Source: Hymenobacter canadensis
GTDB taxonomy: Bacteria > Bacteroidota > Bacteroidia > Cytophagales > Hymenobacteraceae
Length of the DNA stretch: 64,000 nt
Reading direction: 5' to 3'
Assembly: GCF_027359925.1 (NCBI RefSeq)
Contig: NZ_CP114767.1
Coordinates: 1 to 64,000, forward strand
The translations under genes were made by a program, and so were the position numbers. Below the pieces are notes generated by a model, which did not search any database, was not told the origin of the DNA, and saw only the letters and a program-made list of their open reading frames with translations. Positions 60,251 to 64,000 of the stretch are shown here, piece after piece (the first letter of the stretch is position 1; each line of letters starts with the position of its first letter).

Positions 60251-61501
60251 TCACCAGTTATAAAACCGCACCTGCTTGTTTACAAAGTCGATGGTAGTGC
60301 GGTACTGGCTTAGGAATGGATAGCCCACGAGGCCCTGCACCGGTGCTTGACCGGGCCGGCTATTGAGGTGCGAAATATCGGTGAACACCGTGTGCTGGTT
60401 GCGGAAAGTCAGCTTGCTGCCCACCTGCAGCTCCGGCACCTGCCCGCTCACCACCGTGCGCGACAGGTTGTCGGCGCCCTGCAGCGTGACATTTTCCTTG
60501 TTGCGCAGCGTTTTCTGGAAAATGGGGGCGTATTGCTGGTCGAAGAGGTTGTACTGGGCGCCGGAGTCTAGGGCCAGCTGCCAGGTCTGGTCGGCGGCGG
60601 TGGCTTCCAGTATGGGCAGGTGGCCGCGTAGGGTGAAGGGCACGCTCAGCAGCGGCGCAGGGCCGGCAGGGGCGGGGTCGGGCTTGCGGAGCTGCACCTG
60701 GGCGGCGCGGTAGTCGAGGGTGAGGGCGTACTGGTCGAGCAGATTGTAGCCGATGAGGCCCAGCAGCTTCATCCCATTCAGCCGTTGTTCCAGGCTCGAC
60801 AAATCCAAGGTGGGTACCTCGCGGTTCTGGAACCGGATGCCGGCCCAGTCGAAGCTTTGGGTGGTGTGGTAGGAGTAGCTGCCCATGCTGCCGTTCACGC
60901 CGCGCATGCCGCCGGCCGTAGCGGTGGTTTCGCCGGAGTTAGCGGCAAACTCACGCTGGTTGAGCATCAGGGCCGGCGCCCCCGAATCGAGCAGGAAATT
61001 GCCGCGGCGGCCGTCTACCTCGGCTTCCACCACAATCAGGCCATCCATCAGGCGCATCGGCACGGTTACGGCGGGCGGCGTGGTCAGCTCCAGGGTAGCG
61101 GAGGCGGTGGCAATCTTCTTCACGCTGGCTTTGGCCAGGTTCAGCTCCAGAAACCTGGCTTCGGGAGTTATCAGAAAGTCGTACTCCTTCTCCGTGCCCT
61201 GGCGGGTGAAGGCGCACACGTAACGTGTGTTGGCGCCCTCGGGCGTCTGCCGCACCAGCCGCACGTTTTCTACGGGCCCGAAGCCGGGAATGAGCTGCGC
61301 CAGCAGCTGCGGGGTATAAGTGGCGGGCAGGCTTCCCACGCGGGTTTCGCTGCTCAGAAATGGCTGCAGCGGCTCCACCGATTTCGTGTTGATGGCAGTC
61401 ACCAGCTGGTCGAGCGGCCGGATGCCGGTGGGTGTTGGCTGTGCCAGGGTGGCCGTGGCGGCGGTCAGCAGCAGCCATACACTCAGGAGGAGAGCTTTCA
61501 T
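60251..61501 (-). CDS. Retropepsin-like aspartic protease, exported
   Basis: 416 residues from ATG 61501 (MKALLLSVWLLLTAATATLAQ), giving a signal peptide; earlier in-frame starts lie near a repeat. Two halves each carry an Asp-Ser-Gly motif (FLLDSGAPALML and LALDSGAQYNLF), as in fused retropepsin-type domains with aspartyl protease folds. An N-terminal region of about 120 residues (LDQLVTAINTKSVEPLQPFL) resembles an NTF2-like or dimer domain. It probably acts in the periplasm or outside the cell. Family members occur often in Bacteroidota. Confidence 0.82.
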   Translation of the reverse strand: MKALLLSVWLLLTAATATLAQPTPTGIRPLDQLVTAINTKSVEPLQPFLSSETRVGSLPATYTPQLLAQLIPGFGPVENVRLVRQTPEGANTRYVCAFTRQGTEKEYDFLITPEARFLELNLAKASVKKIATASATLELTTPPAVTVPMRLMDGLIVVEAEVDGRRGNFLLDSGAPALMLNQREFAANSGETTATAGGMRGVNGSMGSYSYHTTQSFDWAGIRFQNREVPTLDLSSLEQRLNGMKLLGLIGYNLLDQYALTLDYRAAQVQLRKPDPAPAGPAPLLSVPFTLRGHLPILEATAADQTWQLALDSGAQYNLFDQQYAPIFQKTLRNKENVTLQGADNLSRTVVSGQVPELQVGSKLTFRNQHTVFTDISHLNSRPGQAPVQGLVGYPFLSQYRTTIDFVNKQVRFYNW

Positions 61502-61651
61502 CGGTATCTGGTATAGCATGGGAGAGAAAGGCGCAATAACTGTATCAGAAGCAACAGACTGGAACTGCGGCAACCGGGTTGCCTGCATAGGGCCACACTC
61601 CGGCTCTATGGTTGTATAGCCGTTGCGGAAGCTGTTTAGCTGGTTGAAAGG

Positions 61652-61753
61652 TGTAGAGGCGCAACACGTTGCGTCTCGTCGTTGCTGATGTTGTTTAGCC
61701 GGCGCGGTTCTGGTACCGTTCAACGACGAGACGCAAAGTATTGCGTTTCTACA
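61652..61753. repeat. GTAG...CTAC element, copy 3 (reverse of copy 2)
   Basis: The complement reads TGTAGAAACGCAATACTTTG and onward, matching copy 2 at 57721-57820 along nearly its whole length, including the core CGCCGGCTAAACA. It is the same element in the opposite direction. It lies upstream of the aspartic protease start. Confidence 0.85.
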
Positions 61754-61808
61754 TTGCGCTGCCTGCCCGTAAATTGAGTCAAACAGCTTCTCAGGGAGCC
61801 GCCGAGTA

Positions 61809-61894
61809 GTAGCGCGAACTTTGTAGTTCGCGCCCCCACGCCGTTCCAACGACTCCAAACGGCGCGCAGACGCGAACTACAAAGTTCGCGCTAC
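61809..61894. repeat. GTAG...CTAC element, copy 4 (CGCGAACT stem)
   Basis: The arms 61809-61832 and 61871-61894 are perfect 24-nt inverted copies. Each arm is also a hairpin on its own (CGCGAACT-TTGT-AGTTCGCG). The core has CCGTTCCAACGACTCC. It lies between copy 3 and the mdh terminator. Confidence 0.85.
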
Positions 61895-61904
61895 GGCTGA
61901 ACGC

Positions 61905-61941
61905 AAAACCGGCCGCCCTGCTTGCGCAGAACGGCCGGTTT
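61905..61941 (-). terminator. Terminator of mdh
   Basis: AAACCGGCCG (61906-61915) pairs with CGGCCGGTTT (61932-61941). On the minus strand T residues follow. The remaining gap 61502-61962 is covered by repeat copies 3 and 4. Confidence 0.75.
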
Positions 61942-61962
61942 CTATTCAGAGGCTGGAGAAGC

Positions 61963-62904
61963 TTAGGCCGAAGCCTTGCTCATGTTGTCCAGCGCGTCCA
62001 TTACTTCTTTCACGTGGCCGCGCGAGGTTTCCAGCAGCGCCTTTTCCTCGTCGTTCAGCTGCAGCTCGATAACTTTCTCGATGCCGTTTTTGCCCAGGAT
62101 AACCGGAGCACCCAGGTACACGCCGTCGATGCCATACTCGCCTTCCAGCTTGATGCACACCGGGAACACGCGGCGCTGGTCGCGCACGATGGCCTCTACC
62201 ATCTGAGCGGCAGCCGCGCCGGGCGCGTACCAGGCCGAGGTACCCATCAGCTTCACCAGCTCGCCGCCGCCCTGCGCCGTGCGCTGCACGATGGCGTCGA
62301 GGGTAGCCTTATCAATCAGCTCCGTTACGGGGATGCCGCCCACGGTGGTGTAGCGGGGCAGGGGCACCATGGTGTCGCCGTGGCCACCCATGAGCACTGC
62401 CTGAATGTCTTTGGGGCTCACGTTCAGGGCCTCAGCCAGGAAGGCGCGGTAGCGGGCCGTGTCCAGGATGCCGGCCATGCCGAATACCTTTTCGCGGGGC
62501 AGACCCGACGTGAGGTGGGCCTGGTAGGTCATCACGTCGAGCGGGTTCGACACGATGATGATGATGGCGTTGGGCGAGTATTTCACCACCTGCTCGGTCA
62601 CCGACTTCACGATACCGGCGTTGGTCGAAATCAGGTCGTCGCGGGTCATGCCGGGCTTGCGGGGCAGGCCGGAGGTAATCACCACCACGTCGGAGTCGGC
62701 GGTGCGGGCATAGTCGCTGGTCACGCCTACCGTGCGCGAGTCGTAGCCGATGATGGGGGCTTTCTGCCAGATGTCGAGGGCCTTGCCTTCGGCGAAGCCT
62801 TCCTTGATGTCAACCAGTACGATTTCGTTGGCAATTTCGCGGGTGGCCAATACGTCGGCGCAGGTTGCGCCCACGTTGCCAGCCCCAACTACGGTAACTT
62901 TCAT
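61963..62904 (-). CDS. mdh: Malate dehydrogenase
   Basis: 313 residues. The N-terminal NAD site is VTVVGAGNVGATCA. The substrate loop with GLPRKPGMTRDDL (Arg pair) and the catalytic GGHGDTMVPL (His) follow; the loop Arg-Lys form favours malate over lactate. It belongs to the LDH-like MDH type of this phylum. It interconverts malate and oxaloacetate in the citric acid cycle. A near-consensus promoter (TATCTTTA, complement of 62941-62948) lies 36 nt upstream. Confidence 0.95.
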   Translation of the reverse strand: MKVTVVGAGNVGATCADVLATREIANEIVLVDIKEGFAEGKALDIWQKAPIIGYDSRTVGVTSDYARTADSDVVVITSGLPRKPGMTRDDLISTNAGIVKSVTEQVVKYSPNAIIIIVSNPLDVMTYQAHLTSGLPREKVFGMAGILDTARYRAFLAEALNVSPKDIQAVLMGGHGDTMVPLPRYTTVGGIPVTELIDKATLDAIVQRTAQGGGELVKLMGTSAWYAPGAAAAQMVEAIVRDQRRVFPVCIKLEGEYGIDGVYLGAPVILGKNGIEKVIELQLNDEEKALLETSRGHVKEVMDALDNMSKASA

Positions 62905-62940
62905 CGGGTGAGGAATTGGGTGAGGGTTACGTTATAAGCG

Positions 62941-62948
62941 TAAAGATA
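62941..62948 (-). promoter_or_regulatory. Probable mdh promoter
   Basis: Minus-strand TATCTTTA differs from TAnnTTTG at one base and lies 36 nt before the mdh start. It abuts a heptad array. Confidence 0.35.
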
Positions 62949-63092
62949 GTGCTTGGTGCTTAGTGCTTAGTGCTTAGGTGGAGGTTTGAGGCAGAGCTAA
63001 GTGCTTACTGCGTATAGCTTAGGCAATTAAAGATGCAGGCAGACAATAATAGCCAACTTCCTAAGCACTAAGCACCAGGCACTAAGCACTAA
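62948..63092. repeat. Inverted heptad array d
   Basis: Left side: AGTGCTT, GGTGCTT, AGTGCTT, AGTGCTT, AGG (62948-62978), period 7. Right side: CCTAAG, CACTAAG, CACCAGG, CACTAAG, CACTAA (63060-63092), period 7 and inverted. The 81-nt spacer has one more degenerate unit (CTAAGTGCTTACT near 62997). It fills the mdh-tilS gap. Confidence 0.8.
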
Positions 63093-63095
63093 ACT

Positions 63096-64000
63096 CTACA
63101 TCCGTTTCACCACCAGCACCCGCTCGGTGTCGTCGTTCACGCGGAACCGCTCGTCGGGGCGGAAACCGATGACCCAGGCGATTTTGCCGTCGCCGGAGCA
63201 GAGCACCTGCACGTTGTCTTTGAGGTTGAGGGGCACTTTCTGGTCGATGAGGAAGTCACTGAGCTTCTTTTTGCCTTTCATGCCGATGGGCATAAACCAG
63301 TCGCCTTCCTGCCAGGGCCGCACGATAAGCGGGAATTTCAGCGCGTCGGCATCCAGGGCGGCCACGGCTTTGCCGCGCGGCACCTCAAACGCTTCCGTCA
63401 CTTCCTGCAGCTCCAGGCGCAGGTGCAGCCCGTCGATTTTCAGTACTTCCTGGCCGGCCTGCAGCTGGTGCGTGCCGAACTTGGTGAGGTTGCGCGGAGT
63501 GATGACCAGCTGCTCGCGGTCCTTCACCAACCGGTGCGTCGGCGACTCGAAGCGGCGGCCGGGCTCGGCCGGAAAGGCGGCCACAATATCTTTCACCACC
63601 GGAAAGCTGAACCCAAACGGCCGCAGCAGTTCATGGAGCACCAGCGTGGTGGCGGCCGTTTTTTGCAGCAGCCGGATGTCCAGATACGTGGCGTCGGCCT
63701 CGATGCGCTGGGCCTCAGCGGCAGTGTCCTGCACGTAGCGGCGCACGATTTCCTCGGCCCCGCCCACCCGCTCGGCCGTGAACTGCAGGGTCTGGTCGAG
63801 GTTGGGGTTGATGTCGCGCAGCACGGGCAGCACCTCCTGACGCAGGCGGTTGCGCTGGTACACGGGGCTGTCGTTGGAGGCGTCTTCGCGCCAGATCAAG
63901 TGGTGCTCCACGAGGTACTCAAATAGCTCGGGCTTGGCCACGCTCAGCAGCGGCCGCACGAGGTAGCCGTTTTTGGGCGGAATGCCGTGCAGACCGGCCA
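63096..64000 (-). CDS. tilS: tRNA(Ile)-lysidine synthase, C-terminal part (partial)
   Basis: 301 residues are in the window; the frame is open to the right edge, so the start lies beyond it. VRPLLSVAKPELFEYL and SNDSPVYQRNRLRQEVLPVL are typical of TilS after the PP-loop domain. The final part has the substrate-binding and C-terminal domains (RPWQEGDWFMPIGMKGKKKLSDFLID). The enzyme adds lysine to C34 of tRNA-Ile with anticodon CAU. The stop is only 3 bp from the end of a heptad array. Confidence 0.92.
   Translation of the reverse strand, partial: AGLHGIPPKNGYLVRPLLSVAKPELFEYLVEHHLIWREDASNDSPVYQRNRLRQEVLPVLRDINPNLDQTLQFTAERVGGAEEIVRRYVQDTAAEAQRIEADATYLDIRLLQKTAATTLVLHELLRPFGFSFPVVKDIVAAFPAEPGRRFESPTHRLVKDREQLVITPRNLTKFGTHQLQAGQEVLKIDGLHLRLELQEVTEAFEVPRGKAVAALDADALKFPLIVRPWQEGDWFMPIGMKGKKKLSDFLIDQKVPLNLKDNVQVLCSGDGKIAWVIGFRPDERFRVNDDTERVLVVKRM

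Noticed and set aside
36108..63092. CRISPR arrays at the repeated intergenic words
   Set aside because: Units are 7-10 nt with no unique spacers, and no cas gene is present.

Overview
The window looks like chromosomal DNA of a GC-rich member of the Bacteroidota, most likely a Hymenobacter or close relative (inference). The supporting signs are: several TAnnTTTG promoter elements of the kind used by the Bacteroidota housekeeping sigma factor, often only 20-35 nt before a start codon; few clear Shine-Dalgarno sequences; a bacillithiol gene (bshA); an hpt-adk-obgE cluster; a membrane pyrophosphatase; and many palindromic intergenic repeats. I see no rRNA, no convincing tRNA and no CRISPR array.

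Region 1 (1-32.6 kb) is a surface-polysaccharide island. It opens with the end of a GDP-fucose synthase and an AlgI/AlgJ-type O-acetylation pair on the minus strand. A 171-bp MITE and an IS982-family element follow. The insertion sequence sits between a consensus promoter and an ABC exporter pair (Wzm/Wzt type). A plus-strand run then carries about 13 glycosyltransferases (mostly GT4, two GT2, one GT61), a sugar epimerase, an FdtB-like aminotransferase with a truncated ketoisomerase-like ORF behind it, a Wzx-like flippase, a low-GC acyltransferase flanked by a duplicated glycosyltransferase end, and a sugar module (WbqC-like, GtrB-like GT2, NeuD/PglD-like acyltransferase, WecE-like aminotransferase). 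Both an ABC exporter and a flippase are present, so two export routes or two glycans may be made here. A minus-strand pair (TPR protein, then a polytopic membrane protein) closes the island; the membrane protein is the only polymerase candidate, and a weak one.

Region 2 (32.7-46.2 kb) is housekeeping and stress: an M42-type peptidase, membrane pyrophosphatase, hpt, adk, obgE, grpE, dnaJ, an ECF sigma factor with a coupled membrane protein, a Nat-type ABC exporter and a ChaN-like lipoprotein.

Region 3 (46.3-64 kb) holds a GNAT acetyltransferase overlapping a class II cAMP phosphodiesterase, an IscA/ErpA-like protein, a 5'-nucleotidase, bshA, a NagZ/beta-lactamase fusion, mutL, two rhomboid proteases, an aspartic protease, mdh and the end of tilS. 

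The most unusual content is between genes. Four intergenic spaces carry inverted arrays with a strict 7-nt period, each built from a different word. Four more carry GTAG...CTAC elements in which most arms are themselves hairpins. Others carry GTCATTCCGAG palindromes, and one is a 101-bp near-perfect palindrome. Together these suggest at least three families of small mobile or regulatory repeats.
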